A model generated the notes under the pieces. That model had not been told where the DNA came from. It was given only the letters and a program-made list of their open reading frames with translations, and did not search any database. From the NCBI RefSeq assembly GCF_031157375.1, contig NZ_JAVIFV010000001.1, positions 930,001 to 994,000 of the forward strand: 64,000 bases of DNA. The letters are read 5' to 3'. This document shows positions 41,732 to 51,179 of the stretch, piece after piece; position 1 is the first letter of the stretch, and each line of letters begins with the position of its first letter. The DNA comes from Sphingosinicella sp. LHD-64. Its GTDB lineage: Bacteria > Pseudomonadota > Alphaproteobacteria > Sphingomonadales > Sphingomonadaceae. The position numbers and the translations under genes were made by a program.

Positions 41732-42403
41732 ATGGCTTCGGTTTCGGTTGAGAAGGCAAATGGGGCGCGAACCGGAGCGTTGCTGTTCGCCTGCGTCGCC
41801 GAACATGGCAGCGCCGCCCATCCCTATTTCGCCAGCGAGGCTTTGCTCTCCGGCCCCGACTCGGCGCGCAACCTCGCCGACGCGATCCATTTCCTGTGCG
41901 CGCTGCACGGGCGGCTGCCCGGCGTCGTCGAGTTCGCCGCCCTGCGCTCGATCGAGCCGGCGGCGCGCGCCTGGCTCGCCGAGGCGGGCGAAGCAATGGC
42001 GGTGGAGCGGCACTATCTGACCCGGCTGGCCGTCGCGGCGGGGCCGGCGCCGGGCACGCCCGGCGGGGCGACCAGCGAGACTGCGGTGATCGGCCAGCGC
42101 AACGCCCTTTCCACCCTGTCCCAATCCGACCGGCGCGGCTGCGCGCTCGGCGCGGCGATCGCCTTCGCCGCCGACTGGACCCCGATCCGCGGCCTGCTCG
42201 ACAAGACCGCCCGCCGCCTCGGCCTCGATGCTCCGGCGCAGGAACTCGGCACACCCGAGGCGCTGCTCGTCATCGCCGACGACGCCGGCGAGCCGCCGGC
42301 CGTTTCGCGCGCCATGCTGTTCGGCGCCCAGCAATTCGCCCTCCAGCACCGTGGCCTCTGGGACCTGCTCGAGGCCCGCCAGCAGGCGCGCCGCGACGGT
42401 TGA
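41732..42403 (+). CDS. Conserved protein of unknown function
   Basis: A 223-residue soluble protein with AGGAGG seven bases before the ATG. Mainly helical; features include HPYFASEALLSGPDSARNLA, IHFLCALHGRLPGV, WLAEAGEAMAVERHYLTRLA and IAFAADWTPIRGLLD. Two conserved-looking histidines and a following glutamate-rich helix suggest a ferritin-like or globin-like helical fold, but this is speculation. Such proteins are common single genes in sphingomonads. Next gene (MoxR) is 82 bases downstream on the same strand. Confidence 0.65.
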   Translation: MASVSVEKANGARTGALLFACVAEHGSAAHPYFASEALLSGPDSARNLADAIHFLCALHGRLPGVVEFAALRSIEPAARAWLAEAGEAMAVERHYLTRLAVAAGPAPGTPGGATSETAVIGQRNALSTLSQSDRRGCALGAAIAFAADWTPIRGLLDKTARRLGLDAPAQELGTPEALLVIADDAGEPPAVSRAMLFGAQQFALQHRGLWDLLEARQQARRDG

Positions 42404-42485
42404 CCGGAGTCGCGGCGGGTTGCGCCGCCTCCTCCCGCATGCTTAAGCCGGAGCGACGTTGACGTTCGCGTAAAGGCACGCAGGC

Positions 42486-43331
42486 ATGCGCTTCGAAGGC
42501 ACCTCTTCCTATGTCGCCACCGATGACCTCAAGATCGCGGTCAATGCCGCGGTGCGGCTACGCCGGCCGCTCCTGATCAAGGGCGAGCCGGGGACAGGCA
42601 AGACGGTGCTCGCGCACGAGATTGCCGCCGCACTCGATGCGCCGCTGATCGAATGGCATGTCAAGTCGACCACCAAGGCGCATCAGGGCCTCTACGAATA
42701 TGACGCGGTGGCGCGGCTGCGCGACGGGCAACTGGGTGACGCGCGGGTCCACGACATCCGCAACTATATCAAGAAGGGCAAGCTCTGGGAGGCGTTCACC
42801 TCGGAGCGGCTGCCGGTGCTGCTGATCGACGAGATCGACAAGGCCGACATCGAATTCCCGAACGATCTCCTCCAGGAATTGGATCGCATGAGCTTCGACG
42901 TCTACGAGACGCACGAGACGATCGCGGCCCGGGAACGCCCGATCGTCGTCATCACGTCCAACAACGAGAAGGAACTGCCCGACGCCTTCCTGCGCCGCTG
43001 TTTTTTCCACTACATCAAATTTCCCGACCGCGAGACGATGCAGGCGATCATCGACGTCCATTTCCCGGGCATCCAGACGATCCTCGTCCAGAAGGCGATG
43101 GACATCTTCTTCGCGGTCCGCGAGGTGCCGGGGCTCAAGAAGAAGCCGAGCACGAGCGAGCTGATCGACTGGCTGAAGCTGCTGCTCCACGAGGACCTGC
43201 CGCTGGAGGTGCTCCAGTCGCGCGATCCGACCAAGGCGATTCCGCCGCTGCACGGGGCGTTGCTCAAGAACGAGCAGGATGTCATGCTGTTCGAGCGGCT
43301 CGCCTTCATGAGCCGGCGTCCGGGGGGCTGA
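42486..43331 (+). CDS. MoxR-type AAA+ ATPase
   Basis: A 281-residue ATPase. Walker A is GEPGTGKT, Walker B LLIDEIDK, sensor 1 VITSNNEKELPDAFLRRC including the arginine finger region; the C-terminal lid follows. MoxR ATPases act with VWA-domain proteins to insert metals or assemble complexes. The CoxE-like VWA partner lies 2.9 kb downstream (46209-47387), separated here by three unrelated items, whereas it is usually adjacent. Confidence 0.92.
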   Translation: MRFEGTSSYVATDDLKIAVNAAVRLRRPLLIKGEPGTGKTVLAHEIAAALDAPLIEWHVKSTTKAHQGLYEYDAVARLRDGQLGDARVHDIRNYIKKGKLWEAFTSERLPVLLIDEIDKADIEFPNDLLQELDRMSFDVYETHETIAARERPIVVITSNNEKELPDAFLRRCFFHYIKFPDRETMQAIIDVHFPGIQTILVQKAMDIFFAVREVPGLKKKPSTSELIDWLKLLLHEDLPLEVLQSRDPTKAIPPLHGALLKNEQDVMLFERLAFMSRRPGG

Positions 43332-43360
43332 CGGGGAAACGCCTCCTGATAAGGGGGCTC

Positions 43361-44353
43361 ATGTTCCGGATCGTGACGACGGCGGCGCTGCTGGTCCTAG
43401 CCGGGCCGGCCTTGGCGCAGGACGACTGGCAGCACGCGCAGAGCGGAATCACCATACCGGGCGCGATCGGCGGGATGCGGCGTAGCGAGCCGCGCGACCT
43501 CTCCGGCGGCGCCGGTTATGACGTCATGATCCAGTTCGGCACCGACCAGGAGCCGGCGACGCTCTATATCTACCGCTCCGCCTATCCGAACCCGGCCCTG
43601 TGGTTCGAGCGGACGCGGCTCGCGATGAACACGAATGTCGGTTCCGGTGGCGCCGAAGCCGTCCCGCGCTCGTTCACCCTGCGCAGCGGCACCGCGCCAA
43701 ACGGGATGCGCGAGGAGATCGAGCTGCCGGCCGGCGGCCCCTTCCGCACGACCGCTGTCGCGCTCGCGCAGCTGGACGAATGGATCGTCAAGGTGCGGGT
43801 CACCTCATCCGGCCTCGATCGCGCGGGAATCTCGGCGCGGATGGACACGCTGCTGGACGCACTGCGTCTGCCTGCCGCGCGGGCCGCGCCGCACCCGCTG
43901 CAATTGCCGGCGCTGTGCACCGACGATGTGTCGCTAAGCGGAGTTCCCGCGAGCGGCGATCGGGACGCCGTTCTCGCCGGGGCCATGGCAACCGGCATGA
44001 CGGAGTTTGCCGAAGCCCGCGGGTTCGGTGGGCTCGCCGCCGAACCGGATGCGTGGTGCCGGGAGACGACCGGGCTTCCGAGCCGGCTCGGCTCGGCCTA
44101 CCGGCGACGGGACGGCTCCGCCTGGGTGGCGTTGGTGGGCGATTCGGGCATGGCCGTGTCCGGCCGCGGCCTGGCGCCGGCCGGCCAGGGTGCAGCGACA
44201 TTCGCCAGCACTGCCCGCTCGACCCGGGTCGCGGAAGTCTATGACGATCTGCCCGACCTGATGACTGCCCTCAATGCAGCTGCCCCGGTCCTGATCGGAC
44301 GGTCACCGGGCCTTGTCGAGATTTCCGTTGGAGACACCCAGCCGCGGGAGTAG
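43361..44353 (+). CDS. Secreted protein of unknown function
   Basis: A 330-residue protein with a signal peptide ending ALAQ at residue 19. The mature part is beta-rich, with FERTRLAMNTNVGSGGAEAV and TTAVALAQLDEWIVKVRVT in the first half and two cysteines, probably disulfide-bonded, in the second. No known domain recognised. GGGGG precedes the ATG, 29 bases after moxR, so it may be cotranscribed with it. Convergent with the chemoreceptor gene, three bases apart. Confidence 0.7.
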   Translation: MFRIVTTAALLVLAGPALAQDDWQHAQSGITIPGAIGGMRRSEPRDLSGGAGYDVMIQFGTDQEPATLYIYRSAYPNPALWFERTRLAMNTNVGSGGAEAVPRSFTLRSGTAPNGMREEIELPAGGPFRTTAVALAQLDEWIVKVRVTSSGLDRAGISARMDTLLDALRLPAARAAPHPLQLPALCTDDVSLSGVPASGDRDAVLAGAMATGMTEFAEARGFGGLAAEPDAWCRETTGLPSRLGSAYRRRDGSAWVALVGDSGMAVSGRGLAPAGQGAATFASTARSTRVAEVYDDLPDLMTALNAAAPVLIGRSPGLVEISVGDTQPRE

Positions 44354-44356
44354 GGC

Positions 44357-45769
44357 TCAGTGCCCCGTCTCGTCGCGATAGGCGAGCTCGAAATTGCCCC
44401 AGCGCCGACCGCCGAGATAGAGCGGCACGAACACGTTCTTAACCGCGAGATAGCGCCCGCCGCCAAGCTCCATGCCGTAGGTGGCGAGCATCGCCTCCTT
44501 GTCGCTGGCGATGGCGCGGCGGGTGACGTCGTCGATGAAGTTGCGGCGGTTGCGGCAATGCTCGGCGTTCCACTCCGGATCGTCGGGCCGCTGCGGCTGC
44601 GAACGCTCGGAAAGATGGGTCGGCAGATACCCGTTGATGTCGGTGATCGCGGTCGCGATCAGCCGCGGCTCCTCGGTCATCAGCCGGTCGAGGATCGGTC
44701 GGACCCAGGCATCGGCGAACTCGCAGAAGCGGGTCTCATGCTGGAGCGGGTTGGTGCCGAGCATCGGCACATAATCGGTGTCGAACACGTCCTCGATGCC
44801 GATCTCGCCCTTGCGGACGGCACGCTCGACCACGGACTGGATCTCGCGCATCCCCTTCTGGGCGAACTCGATGAACGGCGTGTCGTCGATCCGGACGCCC
44901 GACGAGGCGAGCAGGTCGAGCATGTCGTTGGAGAGGAGCTCGAGCCGGCTCAGCCGCTCGCGGGTCTGACGGAGCTGCCCGCCATTGGCGCGCGCATCCT
45001 CGGCGAAGAGGGAAAGGCCGCTCTTCACGCTGTCGACGCTGGCCTGGATATGGGCGGTCGACTGGGCGATGCCGTCGGTCTGGCGGTCGACCAGGGCGAC
45101 GATGTCGGCGACGTCGCGCACCGTGTCGTTGATCTTCGAGAACGAGCCCTGCGCGACCCGGCTCTTCTCGACCCCGTTCTTGATCTCGCTGGTCACCGCC
45201 TCCGCCTCGCGGGTCAGCGACGCGATCGTGCCGGCGATCTCGCTGGTCGCGGCGCGGGTGTCGTGGGCGAGCTTCTTCACCTCGGCGGCGACGACCGCGA
45301 ACGAGCGCCCGGCCTCGCCGGCCCGCGCCGCCTCGATCGTGGCGTTGAGCGCGAGCATGTTGGTTTTGTTGGCGATCGTCTCGATCGCCGAGGAGACGGT
45401 GCGCACCCGGCTCATCGCCTCGGCGAATCCGGCCATCCGGTCGCCCAACTGGACGACGAGATCGGTCAGGCCCGAAAAGACCCGGATCGTGTCCTCGATC
45501 GCAGTGCGGCCTTCGTCGAGCTTGTCACGCGCCTGTTCGGCAAGCACCCGCGCCTCGTCGGTCGAATCGGCGACGGTCGCCTGATCGGTGAGGAGGCGGG
45601 TGAACACCTCTTCGAGGCCGTCGAGCATGCGAAGGTTGGTCGAGATTCGGTCGTTGACGCCGGAGACATAGCCCGCGACATCGCTGCATTCGATCGCCAG
45701 GCTGCCGCAATTGCGCGCAACCTCCGCAATCGCCTCGCCGTCCGTCCGCTCCACCGCCGAACTCGCCAC
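44357..45769 (-). CDS. Soluble methyl-accepting chemotaxis-type protein
   Basis: A 470-residue protein without transmembrane helices. The signalling hairpin tip is [30 protein letters not shown], the highly conserved MCP motif (residues about 126-156), flanked by helical bundle segments with few canonical methylation-site pairs. The C-terminal 150 residues form an extra domain with [30 protein letters not shown] and [15 protein letters not shown], like the Cache/TarH-like sensor that follows the MCP domain in cytoplasmic transducers. A GTTAAC (45832-45837) CtrA-like half-site lies upstream. Stimulus unknown; no che genes nearby. Confidence 0.88.
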   Translation of the reverse strand: MASSAVERTDGEAIAEVARNCGSLAIECSDVAGYVSGVNDRISTNLRMLDGLEEVFTRLLTDQATVADSTDEARVLAEQARDKLDEGRTAIEDTIRVFSGLTDLVVQLGDRMAGFAEAMSRVRTVSSAIETIANKTNMLALNATIEAARAGEAGRSFAVVAAEVKKLAHDTRAATSEIAGTIASLTREAEAVTSEIKNGVEKSRVAQGSFSKINDTVRDVADIVALVDRQTDGIAQSTAHIQASVDSVKSGLSLFAEDARANGGQLRQTRERLSRLELLSNDMLDLLASSGVRIDDTPFIEFAQKGMREIQSVVERAVRKGEIGIEDVFDTDYVPMLGTNPLQHETRFCEFADAWVRPILDRLMTEEPRLIATAITDINGYLPTHLSERSQPQRPDDPEWNAEHCRNRRNFIDDVTRRAIASDKEAMLATYGMELGGGRYLAVKNVFVPLYLGGRRWGNFELAYRDETGH

Positions 45770-45853
45770 TCCTGTCGCCCCTGCTTTTTGCCCGCGAATT
45801 CCCCCGCTAAGCCGAAGAGGTTGAAAGGACGTTAACTATGGGACAAGTCGCTC

Positions 45854-45879
45854 GTCATCCCGGCGAAGGCCGGGATCTC
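45854..45879. repeat. REP-like dispersed element
   Basis: GTCATCCCGGCGAAGGCCGG continued by GATCTC, a single arm of the same family as the element at 38371-38450. It lies just upstream of the decayed GIY-YIG gene. Confidence 0.65.
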
Positions 45880-45929
45880 GGGTCGAGAAGTCGCTGGCGC
45901 CTGAACTGATCCTTCGCCATTCTGTGGCC

Positions 45930-46095
45930 ATGAGAGGTGGCTGGGTCTACATCAGACCAACAAGCCGAATGGCGTCCTCGATATCGGGGTCTGCGCTGAC
46001 CTCATCACTCGCGTCGGATGGCAACGAGGCTGAAGGTGCATCGGATCGAGGAGACAAATGCCAGCTGGAACGATCTCTGGGAGACGATCCTGTAG
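45930..46095 (+). pseudogene. Decayed GIY-YIG endonuclease gene
   Basis: Three frames together spell a shrunken GIY-YIG nuclease. Bases 45930-45953 give MRGGWVYI; one frame over, TNKPNGVLDIGVCADLITRV follows; after a deletion of the central 40-45 codons a third frame ends KVHRIEETNASWNDLWETIL and TAG at 46093. Intact relatives (about 95 residues) begin GGWVYIMTNKPNGVLYIGVT. The YIG motif is reduced to DIG. Intact copies are commonly flanked by the same REP elements as here. Confidence 0.7.
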
Positions 46096-46098
46096 CTC

Positions 46099-46177
46099 GT
46101 CATCCCGCGCAGCCCGGCATCCCGGAACAAGAAGTCACGACGTGTCTCCACGAGACACCGGCCTTCGCCGGGGTGAC
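46099..46177. repeat. REP-like inverted repeat (degenerate)
   Basis: The left arm GTCATCCCGCGCAGCCCGGC and the right arm CCGGCCTTCGCCGGGGTGAC form an imperfect inverted repeat of the same family as 38371-38450, directly after the GIY-YIG remnant. Confidence 0.65.
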
Positions 46178-46208
46178 GAAGGGTGTGGGATGACCTACAC
46201 ACCCCGCC

Positions 46209-47387
46209 ATGTTCTTCTCCTTCGTCGACGAGCTGCGCGCCGCCGGGATTCCCGCCTCTCTGAAGGAGCATCTCGTGCTCCTGGAAGCGCTCGATGCCGA
46301 GGTGATCGCGGCGCGGCCGGAGGAATTCTACTATCTCGCCCGCGCGACCTTCGTGAAGGACGAGGGGCTGCTCGACCGGTTCGACCAGGTGTTCGGCAAG
46401 GTCTTCAAAGGGCTGGAGACGACGTACGGCACCGAGGAGGCCCCGATCCCGGAGGAGTGGCTGCGCAAGGTCGCCGAGCTCTATCTGACCCCGGAGCAGA
46501 TGGCCGAGATCAAGTCGCTGGGCTCCTGGGACGAAGTCATGGAGACGCTGAAGAAACGGCTCGAGGAGCAGAAGGAACGCCATCAGGGCGGCTCCAAATG
46601 GATCGGCACCGGCGGCACGTCACCGTTCGGCAATTCGGGCTACAATCCCGAAGGCGTCCGGATCGGCGGCGAAAGCGTCCACAAGCGCGCGCTCAAGGTG
46701 TGGGACAAGCGCGAGTTCAGGAATCTGGACAGCCAGGTCGAGCTCGGCACCCGCAACATCAAGGTGGCGCTGCGGCGCCTGCGCCGCTTCGCCCGCGAAG
46801 GCGCGGCGGAGGAGCTGGACCTCGACGAGACGATCAGCGGCACCGCGCGGCGCGGCTGGCTCGACATCCACATGCGGCCGGAGCGGCACAATGCGGTGAA
46901 GCTGCTGCTCTTCCTCGATGTCGGCGGCTCGATGGACCCGCACATCGAGCTGTGCGAGGAGCTGTTCAGCGCGGCGACGAGCGAGTTCAAGAATCTGGAA
47001 TTCTTCTACTTCCACAACTGCCCTTACGAAGCGGTGTGGAAGGACAATCGCCGCCGCTTCAACGAGCGCACGCCTACCTGGGAGGTGCTCCACAAATATG
47101 GCCACGACTACAAATTGGTCTTTGTCGGCGACGCCTCGATGAGCCCCTACGAGATCACCCATCCCGGCGGCTCGGTCGAGCATTTCAACGAGGAGGCCGG
47201 CGCCACCTGGCTGCAGCGGATGACCAACACCTATCCGGCCGCGGTGTGGCTCAATCCGGTCGCCGAGCAATATTGGGGCTACACCAGCTCGATCCAGGTC
47301 GTCCGCCAGCTCATGCAGAACCGAATGTATCCATTGACTCTGGAAGGACTGGACGATGCGATGCGAACCTTGAGCCGCAAGAATTAG
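46209..47387 (+). CDS. CoxE-like VWA-domain protein (MoxR partner)
   Basis: A 392-residue cytosolic protein. The C-terminal von Willebrand factor A domain holds the MIDAS motif as LLLFLDVGGSMDPHIELCEEL (DxGGS instead of DxSGS), followed by SATSEF, VFVGDASMSPYEI. The N-terminal half is helical with FVDELRAAGIPASLKEHLVLLEAL. Such proteins work with MoxR ATPases. No clear Shine-Dalgarno; the REP-rich 370 bases upstream replace a normal promoter region, so the two partner genes have been separated by insertions. Confidence 0.9.
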   Translation: MFFSFVDELRAAGIPASLKEHLVLLEALDAEVIAARPEEFYYLARATFVKDEGLLDRFDQVFGKVFKGLETTYGTEEAPIPEEWLRKVAELYLTPEQMAEIKSLGSWDEVMETLKKRLEEQKERHQGGSKWIGTGGTSPFGNSGYNPEGVRIGGESVHKRALKVWDKREFRNLDSQVELGTRNIKVALRRLRRFAREGAAEELDLDETISGTARRGWLDIHMRPERHNAVKLLLFLDVGGSMDPHIELCEELFSAATSEFKNLEFFYFHNCPYEAVWKDNRRRFNERTPTWEVLHKYGHDYKLVFVGDASMSPYEITHPGGSVEHFNEEAGATWLQRMTNTYPAAVWLNPVAEQYWGYTSSIQVVRQLMQNRMYPLTLEGLDDAMRTLSRKN

Positions 47388-47508
47388 AGTAATTTCCTTT
47401 TGATTGATTGAGCCGCAAGCTGAATTTGCACTTCGAACCCTCTCAGAAAACTGTTGTCGCCACAGGAATCTCCGATAAACTGCAAAGATAAGGGGGGAGG
47501 CGACTCGC

Positions 47509-48441
47509 ATGCGGCTTGGCACGATTCTCTTGGCCGTATCGGCCTTATTGACATCTGCCTGCGCTTCTTCTTCCTATCCACCTCTGGTGTCGATTCCGCC
47601 CGTTCCGCCTGCTGATGAAGCCAATCAAACCGAAATCGACAGGACCCTGACGGCGGCATCGGAGCTCCAGAGCCTCTATGAGGAAGGCTATCTTGAATCC
47701 GCCCAGGTTCGGGATCTCAGTCAATTGCCCATTATCGGCGCGGCCGCCATCGCCGCTCTCATTCTTCTCGACAGCAACGCCGATCCCACCGACGCTGCGC
47801 GTTTCGGTGTCTTTGCCGGCGCCTATACGGCCGGGCGCGATCAATTGAACGGCACGGGCCTTACGGATGCTTATATTGCCGGGCACGGTGCTTTGACATG
47901 CGTCCTCGCCGAAGGATCGAATTTCGCCGGCACCGATGCCCAGACGCGCTATTCGGAACTGGACGATCTTCTTCAGGACATCGCCAATCAGATCGCCGAT
48001 GTCTTGCAGGAGCGCTGGACGGAACCGACCAACTCGGCCTCGCAGGCCGAAGCGCTGAGGCTGGCCCGGGCGATGGCCGATCAGGCGATCACTGCGGCTC
48101 GCACGGCGGAAACCGCCGCCTTGGTCGAGCAGGCTGCCTATCGCGGCAGTCCGACCGTGTTCCGCAATGCCGTTGCGTCGATTTCCGTGAGAGTCGCTTC
48201 ACGCGGCCGCGTCCGGCCGGCCGTCGACTTTGCGACGCTGAGGGACGCGATGGCGCCGGCCAAGGCGCCTGATGTCGGCACTCCGCAAGGCGCAAATCCG
48301 ATGGACGTCGCATCCGTGATCCAAAGGATCGTGACCAAGACGAGCGGCCTCATCACCCTGACGGCCCGTCTAAGTTCGGGCATGCCTTCCTATTCGCAGA
48401 GCCTCGACCGTGTCGCCGCGTGCCCTGATCAAATCAGATAG
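47509..48441 (+). CDS. Lipoprotein of unknown function
   Basis: A 310-residue predicted lipoprotein with lipobox LTSAC at residues 14-18. GGGGGGAGG lies eight bases before the ATG. The body is helical and Ala-rich; a hydrophobic stretch (LPIIGAAAIAALILLD) suggests a second membrane contact. No known domain. It lies 12 bases from the serine protease gene and is likely cotranscribed with it; it could be a partner, inhibitor or scaffold. Confidence 0.7.
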   Translation: MRLGTILLAVSALLTSACASSSYPPLVSIPPVPPADEANQTEIDRTLTAASELQSLYEEGYLESAQVRDLSQLPIIGAAAIAALILLDSNADPTDAARFGVFAGAYTAGRDQLNGTGLTDAYIAGHGALTCVLAEGSNFAGTDAQTRYSELDDLLQDIANQIADVLQERWTEPTNSASQAEALRLARAMADQAITAARTAETAALVEQAAYRGSPTVFRNAVASISVRVASRGRVRPAVDFATLRDAMAPAKAPDVGTPQGANPMDVASVIQRIVTKTSGLITLTARLSSGMPSYSQSLDRVAACPDQIR

Positions 48442-48453
48442 CGAGCGGGCGAA

Positions 48454-49719
48454 TTGACGGCTCGGACGCACCCGAGGGACACGAAGCCCAAGAGATCGCG
48501 CAGAAAGCGTGGTGCAGCGCCAGGCGAAGATGCGATCACCGATTTCCTTGCCGGCGAGGCGTTCCGGTGGCTCGACATTCCGAATATCGTCGGCGTTTCC
48601 ATCGCGCAGAAGCAGCAGGACGGAATGCCGTCGGATCAGCTCGCCGTGCGCTTCGATGTCATCGCCAAGCTGGACGCCCGCGCCGAGATCGTGCGGGCCG
48701 GCAGCCGACCGATCCCCGGAACGATTGAAATCGCCGGTCATGTTCTGCCCACGGATGTCGTCGAGTCATGGCCGCAACCGGAGGAGGCTGCGGCGTCTCG
48801 GACCTCCAGACTGGACCCCATCTGCGGTGGCATCAGCGTCGGCAACCGTGACGAGACGGGAACGCTCGGCGCCGTCCTTTGGCACAATCCGACCGCGCAG
48901 CCTGTCGTCCTGTCAAACTGGCATGTCCTGCATAACAACGCGCAAGATCCGGTCGCGCTTCAGCCGGGTCCCGGTGATGGTGGAACGGCTGAGCGTGACG
49001 TTCTCGGTCGCGTCCAGGATGCCGTTCTCAACTCGCGGCTGGATGCAGCCATTGCCACGATCCGGCACCGCCAGATCGACCCGCGGCTGGCCGGGCTAGG
49101 AATCGCGGTCGAAGGCGTCATGCGGCCCAAAGCCGGCATGCGCGTGGTGAAGTCCGGGAAGTCGACGCGCCTCACCAAGGGCGTCGTGTCACGCATGCAA
49201 AGCGTTTCGTTCAACTTCAGCAGCCTGCCGCTTCGCCACAAGATGCTGGTTTGGGTTATCGAGCCCGACAGCGCGCAGCCGAACGACGGCCCTATTTCCC
49301 TGACTGGAGATTCGGGATCGTGCTGGATGCTGGCCGGCCCGGACGGTCGCCCGACCGGGACAATGGTCGCCCTTCATGTGGGTGGCAACGAAGGCCGGGT
49401 GGCTTATTCCTGCCCCGCCGACGAAATCTTTGCACATTTCCAGATTTCCCCCCTCGGCGAACGGCCGGGGCCCGATCCGCTGCAAAGCGCGACATCCGGC
49501 GTTCCGGGGCTCGGCCGGCACAGCGTCATTGCCCGCAACGGCCTACTGGTTCGAAGCGGCCCCGGCGCGGAGTTTCCGGAAAGGGGCGACCTGGCCTTTG
49601 GAATGGAGGTCGGGATTCTCACCCGCCATGGCGATTGGTTCATGGTGGATCTGCAAGGCGATGGCAGGGCCGATGGTTTCGTGCATGGCGCCTTCCTGAA
49701 GCCGGTCGGCACGACTTGA
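48454..49719 (+). CDS. Nal1-like trypsin-fold serine protease with C-terminal SH3b domain
   Basis: A 421-residue protein, TTG start. Residues 26-105 resemble the N-terminal domain of Nal1-like peptidases (NIVGVSIAQKQQDGMPSDQ, AGHVLPTDVVES). The catalytic triad of the trypsin fold is H157 in VVLSNWHVLHN, D197 in SRLDAAIA and S287 in LTGDSGSCW. The last 60 residues (NGLLVRSGPGAEFPERGDLA to GFVHGAFLKPV) form a bacterial SH3 domain. No signal peptide is visible; the start is very basic. It is preceded by the lipoprotein gene. Substrate unknown. Confidence 0.85.
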   Translation: MTARTHPRDTKPKRSRRKRGAAPGEDAITDFLAGEAFRWLDIPNIVGVSIAQKQQDGMPSDQLAVRFDVIAKLDARAEIVRAGSRPIPGTIEIAGHVLPTDVVESWPQPEEAAASRTSRLDPICGGISVGNRDETGTLGAVLWHNPTAQPVVLSNWHVLHNNAQDPVALQPGPGDGGTAERDVLGRVQDAVLNSRLDAAIATIRHRQIDPRLAGLGIAVEGVMRPKAGMRVVKSGKSTRLTKGVVSRMQSVSFNFSSLPLRHKMLVWVIEPDSAQPNDGPISLTGDSGSCWMLAGPDGRPTGTMVALHVGGNEGRVAYSCPADEIFAHFQISPLGERPGPDPLQSATSGVPGLGRHSVIARNGLLVRSGPGAEFPERGDLAFGMEVGILTRHGDWFMVDLQGDGRADGFVHGAFLKPVGTT

Positions 49720-49901
49720 GATGAAGGCTGCCGGTGGTACGCCGTTTGGACCTGAACGGCCAGAACCGATAGAATAGGTCGAGATCGCGGCCCGAATTCG
49801 ACCGGCAGGCAATCCGGCGCGTCAGGCTGCGGGAGCCGAGTTCTCCCATGTCTTCGCTGTCGTCCGCGAGCGTGATAGGCCTTCCCGGCAAAGGGGTTTC
49901 G

Positions 49902-51110
49902 ATGACGGCGGCACACGCTGAGTCGATGGAGCTGGAAGTGGACGGCCCGCCCTCGCGCGCCGCGGCCCTTGCAAGCCGCGGGCTGGAGGCTGCGTGGCGC
50001 GCCGGCCTGCTGCCGCGACCGATCCTTGACCCTCTCGCCTTCGAGGCCGCCGCGCTTGGCAAGCGGGCGCGTGATAGCTTCGGACCGGTGCAGGAGTGGC
50101 GCACCCCCTATCGCCTGCTCGTCCAGTCACTGCGCGAGGAAGCGGACCTCAATCCGCTCGGCCTCGCCATGGCGCACGGGCAGGTCGTCGGCGCGCTCAA
50201 GGCGCGGATTCGCGCGCAGGAGCTGTGGCAGCAACATCCCGAAATCCTGACGCGGCCGATCCCCGCCCCGGTCGTGATCCTCGGCCCGATGCGCTCGGGC
50301 ACGACCCGGCTGCAGCGGCTGCTCGCCTGCGACGACCGCTTCGCGCATACGCGGTTGTTCGAATCTCTCCATCCGGTGCCGACGCGGGGCCGGGTACTCA
50401 AGACCTGCGCAAGCCTTGCGGCACTGCGCCTGTTCAACCCGGCCATCCCCGCTATCCACCCGATGAGGGCCCGCCAGCCGGACGAGGAATTCGGGTTGTT
50501 CAGCCTGTCTTTCGGCAGCGCCCAGTTCGAGGCGCAGTGGCGGGTGCCGAGCTTCGCGGCCTGGTGGGAGGCGGCCGACACCGGCTGGCTCTATCGCGAA
50601 TTCCGCGCCCTCCTCCAGACCATAAGCTGGGCGCGCGGCGCGCCCGTCGACCGGCCATGGCTGCTGAAGGCGCCACAATTCCTGCAGGACCTGCCCGCCT
50701 TCCTCGATGCCTTTCCCGACGCGCGGCTGATCTGTCTCGACCGCGACCTGGAGCGGGTGGTCGGCTCCTCCGCCTCGCTGGTCTGGCACCAGATGCGCAT
50801 CCAGTCCGACACCACCGACCGCGCCTGGGTCGGCCGCGAATGGCTGCGCAAGACGCGCCTGCGCCGGGAACGGGCGCTGGCGGCGCGCCGGGCCCGGCCG
50901 GACGTGCCGCAGATCGAGGTGCAATGCGAGGCGATGGATGCCGACTGGGAGAGCGAGGTCACCCGCATTTACGACTTCCTCGGCAAGCCGCTCGACGATC
51001 GGTTGCGCCGGCGCATGGCCGGATATGTCGCGGGCGCACGCGGCCATGAGGGCCATCGCTATCGGCTGGAACAGTTCGGCCTGTCGCGCGAGGCCGTCCT
51101 GTCCGGCTGA
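49902..51110 (+). CDS. Sulfotransferase-family protein
   Basis: A 402-residue protein. The PAPS 5'-phosphosulfate loop is VVILGPMRSGTTRLQRLLA (residues about 123-141) and the 3'-phosphate binding region is in LDRDLERVVGSSASLVW. The family resembles large bacterial sulfotransferases acting on carbohydrates or lipids; exact acceptor unknown. AAAGGGG lies before ATG 49902; an ATG 18 codons upstream is less likely. It is a single gene between the protease and the TIR gene. Confidence 0.88.
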   Translation: MTAAHAESMELEVDGPPSRAAALASRGLEAAWRAGLLPRPILDPLAFEAAALGKRARDSFGPVQEWRTPYRLLVQSLREEADLNPLGLAMAHGQVVGALKARIRAQELWQQHPEILTRPIPAPVVILGPMRSGTTRLQRLLACDDRFAHTRLFESLHPVPTRGRVLKTCASLAALRLFNPAIPAIHPMRARQPDEEFGLFSLSFGSAQFEAQWRVPSFAAWWEAADTGWLYREFRALLQTISWARGAPVDRPWLLKAPQFLQDLPAFLDAFPDARLICLDRDLERVVGSSASLVWHQMRIQSDTTDRAWVGREWLRKTRLRRERALAARRARPDVPQIEVQCEAMDADWESEVTRIYDFLGKPLDDRLRRRMAGYVAGARGHEGHRYRLEQFGLSREAVLSG

Positions 51111-51179
51111 ACGCGCAAGGGACCTGCGGCGTGGATCGTGCGTTGCAGCGGGATTCGCGACGAACGGAGGGTGGGCGAA

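Noticed and set aside
45924-46193. 89-codon frame over the repeat region before the VWA gene
   Set aside because: It crosses REP elements and the broken GIY-YIG gene in the wrong frame (ending TPAFAGVTKG, a known repeat-derived peptide).
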